NCBI RefSeq assembly: GCF_012027495.1 | Contig: NZ_SNUK01000003.1 | Span: 310,001 to 374,000 of the forward strand | Length of the DNA: 64,000 nt | DNA from: Thermococcus sp. JdF3 | Lineage (GTDB): Archaea > Methanobacteriota_B > Thermococci > Thermococcales > Thermococcaceae | Reading direction: 5' to 3' | In this document: piece by piece, positions 9,956-18,227 of the stretch | Position numbering within the stretch: position 1 is the first letter of the stretch | How the letters are laid out: the number at the start of each line of letters is the position of its first letter | Notes under the pieces: model-generated | Database searches by the model: none | Told to the model about the DNA's origin: nothing | Seen by the model: only the letters and a program-made list of their open reading frames with translations | Translations under genes and position numbers: made by a program

Positions 9956-10570
9956 TTAAATCCCTTTCTCCCTCCAGCCAAGAACCCTCGACTGGTAGTG
10001 CCTCCTCGGGAAGATTTCGAGGGGGTCGAGTCCATTCTCCCTTATGAGGTGCCTCAGCTCGACCTCGTAGTCGGCCTTCTCCAGCTCCTCGCTCTCCCTG
10101 ATTTCAACGACGAAGAGCCTCTCGGTCAGCTCGCGTACCGTCCTGTAGCCGAGGCCGAGGAGCGGGCGTACGTAGGCAACGCCAAAGCGGTCCTCCAGCG
10201 AGCGGGCCTTCGGCAGGTCGAGGAGCGGAACCCTGTCGTCCCTCCTCGTTCCGTCGCTGACCCTCTCAACCTCCGGGAGAGAAGCGAGGGCCTCCAAAGC
10301 CTTCTCGTGGATGAACTGTATCGCGTTGTTGGGATGCCCATCTTCAATGGCAATCTCAGCCGCATTTTCCAGAATTTCCCTGGGCAGGTAGAGGGTTTGG
10401 TGCTCGAAGCCCAGCCTTTCCGCGGTTTCCCTGGCGAAACGCCAGTTGTCGAGTAGGCCGAAGCTCACCGTTACGAGCTTCACCTCGTAGCCGAGCCTGG
10501 TTAGAATCCACGCGGCTAAACTTGAGTCTTTTCCACCTGAATAGAGATGATGGACGAGCACGACGATCAC
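9956..10570 (-). CDS. PP-loop superfamily ATP pyrophosphatase
   Basis: This 204-residue protein carries an N-terminal SGGKDSS P-loop of the adenine-nucleotide alpha-hydrolase (PP-loop) family. Such enzymes adenylate a substrate with release of pyrophosphate, commonly in tRNA thiolation or related modification. A conserved VSDGTRRDDRVP segment near residue 105 resembles the substrate loop of COG2117-type proteins. The C-terminal half is charged. No zinc-binding cysteines are visible, so a sulfur-relay role is uncertain. The start at 10570 (MIVVLVHHLYSGGKDSS) places the PP-loop very near the N terminus, as is normal. Confidence 0.72.
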   Translation of the reverse strand: MIVVLVHHLYSGGKDSSLAAWILTRLGYEVKLVTVSFGLLDNWRFARETAERLGFEHQTLYLPREILENAAEIAIEDGHPNNAIQFIHEKALEALASLPEVERVSDGTRRDDRVPLLDLPKARSLEDRFGVAYVRPLLGLGYRTVRELTERLFVVEIRESEELEKADYEVELRHLIRENGLDPLEIFPRRHYQSRVLGWREKGI

Positions 10571-10653
10571 CAGGGGAATGAGGTGGGGAGCCCTTATTAA
10601 GCTGACCCGAAAGGGTTTTAGGGGAGTTGGGTAATACCTGATTGGTGGATGTA

Positions 10654-10896
10654 ATGCCCGTTGTCACGAAGAAATACCAGGTCACGATACCCAAGGAGGT
10701 CAGGGAGGCCCTTGGGATCAACGCCGGGGACGAGGTCGTTTTCGTGAGAACCACGGAGGGGTATGTGATAAAACCCCTCGACGAGTTCCTGAAGGAGATG
10801 GCCGAGCTGGCAAAGGACGTGGAGAAGACCGTTGATGACCTCAGACGGGGACTCGGGAAGGGAGTGGAAGGCTCCCTGAAGGAACTGGGTGACTGA
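10654..10896 (+). CDS. vapB: AbrB/VapB-family antitoxin
   Basis: This 80-residue protein starts with a swapped-hairpin AbrB DNA-binding domain: VVTKKYQVTIPKEVREALGINAGDEVVF. A helical tail (about residues 45-80) would wrap the toxin. It likely neutralises the PIN-domain ribonuclease encoded next and represses their shared promoter. ATG 10654 follows GGTGGATGTA; a TTG twelve bases upstream in frame is less likely. The stop is one base from the toxin start, so the pair is translated together. A weak TATA-like tract lies near 10616. Confidence 0.85.
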   Translation: MPVVTKKYQVTIPKEVREALGINAGDEVVFVRTTEGYVIKPLDEFLKEMAELAKDVEKTVDDLRRGLGKGVEGSLKELGD

Positions 10897-10897
10897 G

Positions 10898-11296
10898 ATG
10901 AAGGTCGTCCTGGATACCAACGCCTTTAACAACTGGAGGTTTCTCAAGTGGCTCAAATCCTCAAGCCTAGAGCCCTTCATAAGCACAGTAACCTACACCG
11001 AGTACCTCTACCACATCGCCAAGAAGAAAGGCGACTTTGGAATCGCGCTTGAGAACTTTGAAACCCTTCTATGGGCGATTGGAATTAAGGTCATGGCCTT
11101 TGACGTCGAATCGGCCCGGCTGGCTGTTGAAAAGGCCCTCGGTCGCTGGGACTTCTCCGAGAACGCAAGGGACTACATGATAGGGGCTTTGGCCCTGAAG
11201 CTCAACGCACCGCTCATAACCTACAACAAGAAGCACTTCGAGTGGTTCCCCGAGGTCTTGACTCCCGAGGAAGCGATGCAGCATTTTGGGGATTAG
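10898..11296 (+). CDS. vapC: PIN-domain toxin (VapC family)
   Basis: A 132-residue PIN-domain ribonuclease. The acidic metal-binding residues are visible: Asp in VVLDTNAF (about residue 6), Glu in TYTEYLY (about 39), Asp in NARDYMIGALAL (about 95) and a distal acidic site near the ITYNKKHF motif. Such toxins cleave tRNA or rRNA when the antitoxin is lost. The gene begins one base after the AbrB-type antitoxin stop, the classic toxin-antitoxin layout. An in-frame GTG at 10889 inside vapB is less likely. The RNA target cannot be inferred. Confidence 0.85.
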   Translation: MKVVLDTNAFNNWRFLKWLKSSSLEPFISTVTYTEYLYHIAKKKGDFGIALENFETLLWAIGIKVMAFDVESARLAVEKALGRWDFSENARDYMIGALALKLNAPLITYNKKHFEWFPEVLTPEEAMQHFGD

Positions 11297-11302
11297 CTTT
11301 AA

Positions 11303-11325
11303 AAGGCCAACCTTTATAAGGCCTT
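11303..11325 (+). promoter_or_regulatory. Promoter of the CRM protein-S19e operon, TATA within an inverted repeat
   Basis: The TATA element CTTTATAAGG (11312-11321) is flanked by arms AAGGCC (11303-11308) and GGCCTT (11320-11325). The predicted start is about 11342, just before the AGAGGTGAG binding site of the gene at 11359. The short arms may be chance or an operator. Confidence 0.4.
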
Positions 11326-11358
11326 CAGCAAACCGCGAGAGGCTTAGAGGTGAGAGAG

Positions 11359-11775
11359 ATGGAGAAACGCTTACCGGGTAAGGTGAGACGCGCCGTGCGG
11401 GCGAGATACTACGATATCCCTCCACGGGCGTGGATAGGCAAGCGAGGGCTTGATGAGGGTGTCATCGAAGAGATAAGGACTCAGCTGGAGAAGGACGGCA
11501 TCCTCAAGGTTGAGATAAGGAAGGGCGCCCTTATCAACACTGGACTCGACAGGCAGACCCTGGCCAGAAAAGTCGCGGAAATGACCGACAGCGAACTCAT
11601 CGACGTGCGCGGCAAAAGGTTTATATTGTTCAAACCGAGGGAAGGTTGGGAAAAGTATTTAAGGAAGCTCCAGAGAAAGGAGCTTTCGAAGGAAAAGCGG
11701 GAGGAGAAGCCCGTTAAGAAAGTCAGGCTCGATATCGCTCAATTCAGGAGGAAATTCAAGAAGGGGAGGGATTGA
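11359..11775 (+). CDS. CRM/YhbY-domain RNA-binding protein
   Basis: A 138-residue protein with an N-terminal CRM (YhbY-like) domain at residues about 1-95. It shows the family's AWIGKRGLDEGVIEEI segment, the KVEIRKGAL strand and VDVRGKRFILFKP-like end (here IDVRGKRFILFKP). CRM domains bind rRNA precursors during ribosome assembly. The tail (residues 95-138) is lysine/arginine-rich and probably binds RNA non-specifically. ATG 11359 follows GAGGTGAG. The S19e gene starts three bases after the stop, so the two are co-translated, in line with a ribosome biogenesis role. Confidence 0.85.
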   Translation: MEKRLPGKVRRAVRARYYDIPPRAWIGKRGLDEGVIEEIRTQLEKDGILKVEIRKGALINTGLDRQTLARKVAEMTDSELIDVRGKRFILFKPREGWEKYLRKLQRKELSKEKREEKPVKKVRLDIAQFRRKFKKGRD

Positions 11776-11778
11776 AGG

Positions 11779-12231
11779 ATGGCGACCGTTTACGACGTTC
11801 CCGGTGATTTGCTCGTTGAGAGGGTTGCGCAGAAGCTCAAGGAGATAGAGGCTATAAAGCCGCCCGAGTGGGCCCCGTTCGTCAAGACCGGGAGGCACAA
11901 GGAGAGAATCCCGGAGCAGGACGACTGGTGGTACTACCGCGTTGCCAGCGTCTTCAGGAAGGTCTACGTCGACGGCCCGGTCGGCATCGAGAGGCTCAGG
12001 ACCTGGTACGGCGGCAGGAAAAACCGCGGCCACGCCCCGGAGCACTTCTACAAGGCCGGGGGAAGCATCATAAGGAAGGCCCTCCAGCAGCTCGAGGCTG
12101 CCGGCTTCGTCCAGAAGGTTCCGGGAGAGGGCAGGGTCGTTACCCCGCAGGGACAGAGCTTCCTTGACAAGATTGCCACCGAGCTCAAGAAGGAGCTCGA
12201 GGAGCAGATACCCGAGCTCAAGAAGTACTGA
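11779..12231 (+). CDS. rps19e: Ribosomal protein S19e (eS19)
   Basis: A 150-residue eS19 protein of the small ribosomal subunit. Family segments are [17 protein letters not shown], the [23 protein letters not shown] core and [24 protein letters not shown]. It is needed for maturation of the 16S rRNA head region. ATG 11779 follows AAGGGGAGGGATTGAAGG. It is second in an operon with the CRM protein. A run of six Ts (12240-12245) just after the stop is a probable terminator. Confidence 0.97.
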   Translation: MATVYDVPGDLLVERVAQKLKEIEAIKPPEWAPFVKTGRHKERIPEQDDWWYYRVASVFRKVYVDGPVGIERLRTWYGGRKNRGHAPEHFYKAGGSIIRKALQQLEAAGFVQKVPGEGRVVTPQGQSFLDKIATELKKELEEQIPELKKY

Positions 12232-12239
12232 GCTCGGCC

Positions 12240-12245
12240 TTTTTT
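12240..12245 (+). terminator. T-run after S19e
   Basis: Six consecutive Ts follow the S19e stop by nine bases. Archaeal polymerase stops at such runs without needing a hairpin. The next plus-strand gene has its own TATA-like tract (near 12288), consistent with an end here. Confidence 0.55.
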
Positions 12246-12357
12246 CAAACCTCTGCCCCCTTCTGCCGGCTGTCTATGCCAGGAAATGTTTTTAGGGCAA
12301 CCTCGAATTTTTCTATGGGTTTCGATTGATACCCCGAACGCTACCTAAGGTGAGGAT

Positions 12358-13335
12358 ATGCCGCTGAGAAAAACCCTCACGGTCCTTGCTGTGCTGTATC
12401 TGCTCATCCTCCCTCTTGCGAGTGCCGGAGAGTTCCGTCTGAGCTCCATAACGGTCATCTCCAACGGCGAGGACGCTTTCCTGCTGGCCACCTGGTGGCT
12501 CTATGACTATCAGTGCCAGTGCCCGGGAACCGAGCCGTGCTGTTCCCCCGCACCGGTCTCCGCCTGGGTTGACATCTACCACTTCAACGGCACCTCCCTG
12601 AGCTACGTTGGAAGATCGGGATACGCCGGGGACTTGCCGGTCGCCTTTGTACCTCCGGGTTTCCCAGATCTGCCCTCCAACGCCTGGCTCGTCTTCAACG
12701 GCACCCATCTGTTCTGGTTCATGCCTGAAGAGAAATGCGTTCGCACGCTGGGTGAACTCCGCCAGGGTTTCGGAAGCGTGAGGCTCAGCCCGCCGGACGT
12801 TTACGTTGCCCACCGCAACGGGACGTTTGAGGTTTACCGCGTTACCGAAGACGCTTTCTTCAGGGTAAACGAGCCCGCCGGGGAGCACGTCTCTTACGTT
12901 CCACCCGGGTTCAACGTCAGCATCTCCGGTCAGAGCCTCGTGGTTGAGGGCGGTGGGGGGCGGTACGAGATACCCCTCGCGGAGCTGGAGGAATACTACT
13001 CCAGGCAGGACCTCGAGCATCTCGCGGCGGTTCCGGTCGCCGGTGGAGTGCTCATCTACTACGTTCCCGGTCATCACCCGGACAACAGTTCGATTCCCAT
13101 TGAGAATCCCTCCGAAGTTCCACTGCTCTTTTATCGCGGCGGAACTCTCGCGGTGTACACCCTCGTAGAACCCGCTTATACGGGGTCGTCAGCTTCTTGG
13201 CCCGGGTGGGTCAGTTTCAATTATTCCCAATGTTCCGGCGGCCCTGAACCATCCGAAGATTTCACAACGGCGGTGTGGCTCGTCGTGGCGGTCCTTGGGG
13301 CGGTGGTTCTCATCCTGACCCTGGGGAGAAGGTGA
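12358..13335 (+). CDS. Secreted membrane-anchored protein, paralogue of the 5712-7653 gene
   Basis: A 325-residue protein of unknown function. It has an N-terminal signal peptide (LTVLAVLYLLILPLASAG), an extracellular domain of about 260 residues, and a C-terminal membrane helix (AVWLVVAVLGAVVLILTL) ending in GRR. An early cysteine cluster (QCQCPGTEPCC) suggests disulfides. Two segments align with the frameshifted surface protein at 5712-7653, so both come from one family, but this one lacks the CGP-CTERM signal. ATG 12358 follows AAGGTGAGGAT. Probably an exterior cell-envelope protein. Confidence 0.7.
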   Translation: MPLRKTLTVLAVLYLLILPLASAGEFRLSSITVISNGEDAFLLATWWLYDYQCQCPGTEPCCSPAPVSAWVDIYHFNGTSLSYVGRSGYAGDLPVAFVPPGFPDLPSNAWLVFNGTHLFWFMPEEKCVRTLGELRQGFGSVRLSPPDVYVAHRNGTFEVYRVTEDAFFRVNEPAGEHVSYVPPGFNVSISGQSLVVEGGGGRYEIPLAELEEYYSRQDLEHLAAVPVAGGVLIYYVPGHHPDNSSIPIENPSEVPLLFYRGGTLAVYTLVEPAYTGSSASWPGWVSFNYSQCSGGPEPSEDFTTAVWLVVAVLGAVVLILTLGRR

Positions 13336-13394
13336 AGCCCTGAAACGCAAAGCCTTTTAACCCCCTCCCCAATCTTAACCCGGAGGTGAGGGCC

Positions 13395-13733
13395 ATGGCT
13401 GAGGACATAGAGGAGATCAGGAAGCGCAAGCTCATGGAACTTCAGAGGAAGTACCTCGAACAGCAGAAGGCCCAGGAGGAGGCTTTGAGGCAGGAGATGG
13501 AGCTTGAGGCCCAGCTCGATGCCATAATGCGGAGAATTCTTACCCCCGAGGCCAGGGAGAGGCTTGGCAGGGTTAAACTCGTCAAGCCAGAGCTCGCGAG
13601 ACAGGTTGAGCTCGTTCTGGTCCAGCTCTACCAGGCGGGCCAGATAAGGGAGCCCATCGACGACGCCAAGCTCAAGAGGATTCTGGCCCAGATAGACGAG
13701 AGAACGCGCAGGGACTACACGATTAAGTGGTGA
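13395..13733 (+). CDS. PDCD5-family DNA-binding protein
   Basis: A 112-residue helical protein of the PDCD5/TFAR19 family (archaeal MTH1615-like). The N terminus (EDIEEIRKRKLMELQRKY) and a coiled, glutamine-rich helix precede the conserved MRRILTPEARERLGRVKLVKPELA core. Archaeal members bind double-stranded DNA, though their cellular role is unsettled. ATG 13395 follows GGAGGTGAGGGCC; the in-frame GTG at 13386 is part of the binding site. The next gene starts 17 bases after the stop, so they are probably co-transcribed. Confidence 0.88.
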   Translation: MAEDIEEIRKRKLMELQRKYLEQQKAQEEALRQEMELEAQLDAIMRRILTPEARERLGRVKLVKPELARQVELVLVQLYQAGQIREPIDDAKLKRILAQIDERTRRDYTIKW

Positions 13734-13750
13734 GCCCGGAAGGTGACCCA

Positions 13751-14029
13751 ATGGACGCCAGGCAGATAGTGGAGATCCTTGACGAAAAGGGAGAGGTTAG
13801 TCTGGACACCTGGAAGGCCGTCTCGGTGAAGAAGAACAAGGACGGGACGGTCGATCTTCTCTACCGCAACCTCCACGTTGGAACCGACGACGACCCCGTT
13901 TTCCTCTGGATTTACGCGAATATCGTTGAGGAGGACTGGGACGTTCGGATTCTGGAGAGGATAACCTTCAAGCGCGAGGACCTCGCCTGGTTACTCCGCT
14001 ACGTGGTTAAAAAAGGCGAAGGTTTATAA
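13751..14029 (+). CDS. Conserved hypothetical protein, 92 residues
   Basis: A small acidic protein (start MDARQIVEILDEKGEVSLD) that I do not recognise. It has no membrane segment. A helix-strand start like EILDEKGEVSLDTW is reminiscent of winged-helix proteins, but the rest does not clearly support this. ATG 13751 follows GGAAGGTGACCC. It lies 17 bases after the PDCD5 gene and before the TFB gene, so an informational role is possible but unproven. The TFB promoter overlaps its last codons. Confidence 0.6.
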   Translation: MDARQIVEILDEKGEVSLDTWKAVSVKKNKDGTVDLLYRNLHVGTDDDPVFLWIYANIVEEDWDVRILERITFKREDLAWLLRYVVKKGEGL

Positions 14030-14047
14030 GGGCTATATAAAATAGCC
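14022..14047 (+). promoter_or_regulatory. tfb promoter region with two TATA elements
   Basis: Two TATA-like elements lie side by side: TTTATAAGG (about 14023-14031) and TATATAAAA (14034-14042). The second sits inside an inverted repeat with arms GGCTA (14031-14035) and TAGCC (14043-14047). The downstream element would give a start only a few bases before the GTG at 14068, i.e. an almost leaderless transcript. The upstream one would leave the GGGGTGTTGGA binding site in the leader. Confidence 0.45.
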
Positions 14048-14067
14048 GGCCGGTTGGGGGTGTTGGA

Positions 14068-14967
14068 GTGAGCAATCGTAGGGTTTGCCCGGTCTGCGGC
14101 TCGACGGAGTTCATATACGACCCGGGTAGGGGTGAGATAATCTGTAAGGTTTGCGGTTACGTTATTGAGGAGAACGTCGTTGATACGGGACCGGAGTGGC
14201 GCGCTTTTGACGCCAGTCAGAGGGAGAAGCGTGCCCGCGTTGGAGCCCCGGAGAGTATTCTCCTTCATGACAAGGGACTCTCAACCGACATCGGCATCGA
14301 CAGGAACCTCTCCGGACTGATGCGTGAGAAGATGTACAGGCTCAGGAAGTGGCAGAGCCGCCTCCGCGTCAGCGACGCCGCCGAGCGTAACCTCGCGTTC
14401 GCACTGAGCGAGCTGGATAGAATCGCCTCCCAGCTGAAGCTCCCGAGGCACGTGGAGGAGGAGGCCGCGAGGCTCTACCGTGAGGCAGTGAGGAAGGGGC
14501 TTATAAGGGGCCGTTCAATTGAAAGCGTAATAGCGGCATGCGTTTACGCATCCTGCAGGCTTCTGAAGGTCCCGAGAACCCTCGACGAGATAGCCGACAT
14601 CTCCCGCGTTGACAAGAAGGAGATAGGAAGGAGCTTCCGCTTCATAGCCCGGAACCTCAACCTCACGCCAAAGAAGCTCTTCGTCAAGCCAACCGACTAC
14701 GTAAACAAGTTCGCGGACGAGCTGGGCCTGAGTGAGAGGGTGAGGAGAAGGGCCATCGCGATACTCGAGGAGGCCTACGACCGCGGACTCACAAGCGGAA
14801 AGAGCCCGGCCGGCCTGGTTGCGGCTGCACTCTACATCGCCGGCCTACTGGAGGACGAGAAGAGAACCCAGCGCGAGGTGGCCGAGGTAGCGCGCGTCAC
14901 CGAGGTCACCGTGAGGAACCGCTACAAGGAGCTCGTGGACAAGCTCAACCTGAAGATACCGGTTTGA
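14068..14967 (+). CDS. tfb: Transcription initiation factor TFB
   Basis: A 299-residue archaeal TFIIB homologue that recruits RNA polymerase to TBP-TATA complexes and recognises the BRE. The N-terminal zinc ribbon has CPVC (residues 7-10) and CKVC (about 27-30). The B-reader/linker follows (DTGPEWRAFD, then ILLHDKGLSTDIG), and then two cyclin-fold repeats, about 100-195 and 200-299, the second ending in a helix-turn-helix (TEVTVRNRYKEL). The start is GTG 14068 after GGGGTGTTGGA. Thermococcales often have two TFBs; which one this is cannot be decided. The gene converges on FEN-1 with a 13-base gap. Confidence 0.96.
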   Translation: MSNRRVCPVCGSTEFIYDPGRGEIICKVCGYVIEENVVDTGPEWRAFDASQREKRARVGAPESILLHDKGLSTDIGIDRNLSGLMREKMYRLRKWQSRLRVSDAAERNLAFALSELDRIASQLKLPRHVEEEAARLYREAVRKGLIRGRSIESVIAACVYASCRLLKVPRTLDEIADISRVDKKEIGRSFRFIARNLNLTPKKLFVKPTDYVNKFADELGLSERVRRRAIAILEEAYDRGLTSGKSPAGLVAAALYIAGLLEDEKRTQREVAEVARVTEVTVRNRYKELVDKLNLKIPV

Positions 14968-14980
14968 GGAAAAGAAAAGG

Positions 14981-16006
14981 TCAGCGCTTCCCAAACCAGC
15001 TCTCCAGCGTTGCCTGCTTTCCCGCCTTTACCGCCTTTTTCAGCCTCTCAAGACCGTTCTTCACCCTCTCCTCGCTGAAGTCGTGCTCGTCGCAGAGGAA
15101 CTTGAGGATTCCTTCCTCATCCGGCTCGCGCCACTTGAGCTCGTATTCATCGGTAACCGGCGGGTTGAGGAAGAACTCCTTTATGGCGTACAAATCAACG
15201 TCGCTGTCCTTGTTGTACTTCTTCAGTGGGTCCTTGCTGCGCTTGACGATGGTTAGGGCTTTTTTCGGCCCGATGCCTTTAATCCCGCCCGGATTGTAGT
15301 CGGTGCCCACCAAGATGGCCATCTCAATGAGCTTCTCCCTGTCTATGCCGAGCTCCTTGAGAACCTCCTCCAGAACTATCAGCTCCGGCCTGACCTCGAC
15401 GTAGACGTTCTTCCCCGGGAGCTTTCTCCGCCCGGTTATCGTGACGTTTCTGACAAGCCTGGGCGCACCGAAGAGGAGCGAGTCGTAGTCCTGGCTGGCG
15501 GAGGCGTAGACCTTCTTTCTCGCCGCCATGTAGGCGGCCTGGGCCTCACCCTCGCTCGGCGCCTGGACTACCGGGATTCCCATCAGCTCAAGGAGCCTCT
15601 TGGCGTCGTTTATGAGCCCCTCGTTTACGCGGGTTGCGCGCATCGCGTACTTCTTCGCCTCTTCGAGGTCGCCCCTTTCGAGGGCCTCGTACCACTTCTC
15701 CTCGGCCTCTTCCCTTGCCTCGCGGCGCTTCTCTATCTCCCTCTTCTTGAACTCCGGCGGCTTGCCGTCGAACACGTACGCCGGCTTTATCCCAGCTTCC
15801 ATGAGGTTGATGTTCCTGTAGAAGAGCCCGCTGAGGTGGGAGGTTATCCTTCCCCGGGAGTCCATGAGCGGCGTTCCGTCGCGCTGACGAATGGTCGAGA
15901 GGAACTGGTATATCGCGTTGAAGGCATCTATCGCGACCTTCCTTCCGTAGAGGTTCTCCAGCTCTATCTCCTTCCTAGGAACGAGCTCGCCTATCTGTAC
16001 GCCCAT
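14981..16006 (-). CDS. fen: Flap endonuclease FEN-1
   Basis: A 341-residue structure-specific 5' nuclease that removes flaps during Okazaki fragment maturation and long-patch repair. N domain: [17 protein letters not shown] and the [29 protein letters not shown] arch region. I domain: [13 protein letters not shown] and [10 protein letters not shown], giving the catalytic acids. Helix-hairpin-helix: [11 protein letters not shown]. The C-terminal [11 protein letters not shown] is a PCNA-binding PIP box. I chose ATG 16006 ([14 protein letters not shown]), because the catalytic fold needs the free N terminus; an upstream extension to 16075 would add 23 unrelated residues. Confidence 0.97.
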   Translation of the reverse strand: MGVQIGELVPRKEIELENLYGRKVAIDAFNAIYQFLSTIRQRDGTPLMDSRGRITSHLSGLFYRNINLMEAGIKPAYVFDGKPPEFKKREIEKRREAREEAEEKWYEALERGDLEEAKKYAMRATRVNEGLINDAKRLLELMGIPVVQAPSEGEAQAAYMAARKKVYASASQDYDSLLFGAPRLVRNVTITGRRKLPGKNVYVEVRPELIVLEEVLKELGIDREKLIEMAILVGTDYNPGGIKGIGPKKALTIVKRSKDPLKKYNKDSDVDLYAIKEFFLNPPVTDEYELKWREPDEEGILKFLCDEHDFSEERVKNGLERLKKAVKAGKQATLESWFGKR

Positions 16007-16055
16007 ACAATCACCCCTTGATGGGAAGAACGTCACGGCCCTATTTAGGGTTTGT

Positions 16056-16544
16056 CTATTCTTCGACCTCCCCAAGGGTCTTAGTCAGCTCGTCGGCGTC
16101 CTCCTCGGTGATGCCGTGTTCGATGAGGAAGCGTTTGTAGCTGTCCTCCCGCTGCCTTTCCCGCGTGTACACCCAGCCCATAGCGGCTATGAGGGCCGCC
16201 ATCCCGAGGAGCACCCCCCAGCCGAGTTCCGTGAGGTCGAGAGTTATGAGGAGCTCCTTTACCAGCGCCAGCACGCCTATCTCAACTACGTTCTTCATCG
16301 GAACGTGGTGGTAGATGATGTACATGACGATTATCTCGAAGATTTCGAGGAAGATGAGGACGAGGACTATGCCCTGAAGAGCCTGCTCTGGCGCGAAATT
16401 GACCAGTGAGTTTATCGCCAGGTCCAGTATCATCCTGACGACATAGAGCATGGTGAGCGTGCCGAGGGCTATGACAACGAAGTCGAAGAGAATGCTCAGC
16501 AGTCGTAGGGCCCTTCGCTCGGCCCTGCTTCCGAAAGTCCTCAC
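16056..16544 (-). CDS. PsiE-like four-helix membrane protein
   Basis: A 162-residue membrane protein with four hydrophobic segments ([57 protein letters not shown] and [17 protein letters not shown]) and an acidic cytoplasmic tail. Pattern and spacing resemble the phosphate-starvation PsiE family; the function is unknown. The start is GTG 16544, preceded by AGGTGAT; the longer frame to 16628 has no binding site. It is followed in the same direction by FEN-1 after 49 bases, but no functional link is evident. Confidence 0.7.
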   Translation of the reverse strand: MRTFGSRAERRALRLLSILFDFVVIALGTLTMLYVVRMILDLAINSLVNFAPEQALQGIVLVLIFLEIFEIIVMYIIYHHVPMKNVVEIGVLALVKELLITLDLTELGWGVLLGMAALIAAMGWVYTRERQREDSYKRFLIEHGITEEDADELTKTLGEVEE

Positions 16545-16742
16545 GCTATCACCTGAATTGTTGGTTTGGACGTCGGGATTAATAAGGATTTTGGAGTTTT
16601 GGCCGGGTTTTAAATCAACGGTGTCCAACCTCTGGTTCTTTTAACGTCCGTCGATTCCCTCATCGTCAAAAAGAGAGGAGAAAAGTTATAACCGCTTTTA
16701 CGGACGGGAAAATGTGACTCTCATCGGAGTGAGGTGATTGAG

Positions 16743-18137
16743 ATGGACAGGAACCTTGAGGCACTTTTCAGACCGAAGAGCATCGCCGTTATCGGCGCTT
16801 CGGAGAAGCCGGGCAAGATCGGCTACGCTGTTATGAAGAACCTCGTTGAGTACGGCTACGAGGGCAAGATATACCCGGTCAACGTTAAGGGTGTTGAGAT
16901 AGAGATAAACGGGAAGAAGTTCAAGTCCTACAAGAGCATCCTCGACGTTCCGGACGAGGTCGATATGGCCGTCATCGTCGTCCCGGCCAAGTTCGTCCCG
17001 CAGGTCGTCGAGGAGTGCGGCCAGAAGGGTGTTAAGGTTCTCCCGATCATCAGCTCGGGCTTCGGCGAGCTCGGAGAGGAGGGCAAGAAGGTCGAGAGGC
17101 AGATAGTCGAGACCGCCCACAGGTACGGCATGAGGATCCTCGGCCCGAACATCTTCGGCGTCGTCTATACCCCCGCCAAGATGAACGCCACCTTCGGGCC
17201 CACCGACGTCATGCCGGGCAACCTGGCCCTCATCAGCCAGAGCGGTGCGCTGGGAATAGCCCTCATGGGCTGGACCATCCTCGAGAAGGTCGGCCTCTCA
17301 GCCGTCGTCAGTGTCGGAAACAAGAGCGACATAGATGACGCCGACCTTCTCGAGTTCTTCAAGACCGACGACAACACCAAGGCCATCCTCATCTACATGG
17401 AGGGCGTCAAGGACGGGAGGCGCTTCATGGAGGTTGCCAGGGAGGTCAGCAAGGAGAAGCCGATAATCATCATCAAGGCCGGAAGGAGCGAGCGCGGTGC
17501 CAAAGCAGCCGCTTCCCACACCGGTTCGCTCGCCGGCGCTGACAGCATCTACACCGCAGCGTTCAAGCAGAGCGGCGTCCTGAGGGCCCTCACCATCGGC
17601 GAGGCTTTCGACTGGGCCAGGACTCTGAGCAACCTCCCGGAGCCGGAGGGGGAGAACGTCGTCATCCTCACCAACGGCGGTGGAATAGGAGTTATGGCCA
17701 CCGATGCCGCCGAGGAGGAGGGACTGCACCTCTACGACGACCTCGAGGAGCTCAAGGTCTTCGCCAACCACATGCCGCCCTTCGGAAGCTACAAGAACCC
17801 GGTTGACCTCACCGGCATGGCCGGCGCGGAGAGCTACGAGGGCGCCGTCAGGGACGCCCTTGCGAACCCGAACATGCACGCCGTGGCCGTGCTCTACTGC
17901 CAGACCGCCGTGCTCGACCCGCGCGACCTGGCCAGGATCGTCATCCGCGAGTACAACGAGAGCGGCAGGAAGAAGCCCCTCGTCGTTGCAATCGTCGGCG
18001 GCATAGAGGCCAAGGAAGCCATCGACATGCTCAACGAGGAGGGCATCCCGGCCTATCCGGAGCCGGAGAGGGCCATCAAGTCCCTCGCGGCCCTCTACAA
18101 GTGGAGCAACTGGAAGGCCAGGCAGAGGAGGGAGTGA
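16743..18137 (+). CDS. acdA: ADP-forming acetyl-CoA synthetase, alpha subunit
   Basis: This 464-residue alpha subunit of acetate-CoA ligase (ADP-forming) makes acetate and ATP from acetyl-CoA, the main energy-conserving end step of peptide and sugar fermentation in Thermococcales. It has an N-terminal CoA-binding Rossmann domain (IAVIGASEKPGKIGY) and a succinyl-CoA-ligase-like part. The catalytic phosphohistidine is the His in AAASHTGSLAGAD, near residue 257. ATG 16743 follows GAGGTGATTG. The beta subunit gene is not adjacent, as in Pyrococcus. TATA is AAGTTATAACC near 16683. A T-run follows the stop. Confidence 0.94.
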   Translation: MDRNLEALFRPKSIAVIGASEKPGKIGYAVMKNLVEYGYEGKIYPVNVKGVEIEINGKKFKSYKSILDVPDEVDMAVIVVPAKFVPQVVEECGQKGVKVLPIISSGFGELGEEGKKVERQIVETAHRYGMRILGPNIFGVVYTPAKMNATFGPTDVMPGNLALISQSGALGIALMGWTILEKVGLSAVVSVGNKSDIDDADLLEFFKTDDNTKAILIYMEGVKDGRRFMEVAREVSKEKPIIIIKAGRSERGAKAAASHTGSLAGADSIYTAAFKQSGVLRALTIGEAFDWARTLSNLPEPEGENVVILTNGGGIGVMATDAAEEEGLHLYDDLEELKVFANHMPPFGSYKNPVDLTGMAGAESYEGAVRDALANPNMHAVAVLYCQTAVLDPRDLARIVIREYNESGRKKPLVVAIVGGIEAKEAIDMLNEEGIPAYPEPERAIKSLAALYKWSNWKARQRRE

Positions 18138-18143
18138 TTTTTT
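18138..18143 (+). terminator. T-run after acdA
   Basis: Six Ts directly follow the acdA stop codon (TGA at 18135-18137), then further T-rich sequence. This fits archaeal intrinsic termination. The next gene has a separate TATA-like tract near 18207-18213. Confidence 0.55.
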
Positions 18144-18227
18144 CATTTCTTCTAAATCTCTTCGCTGTTCTCCAGTCCTCCCAAGTGTTTTTAACGTGCG
18201 TCTCCCATATAAACATAGGGGAGTGCC

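Noticed and set aside
16007-16075. N-terminal extension of FEN-1
   Set aside because: FEN-1 needs MGV at its N terminus for catalysis; the extra 23 codons lack a ribosome binding site.
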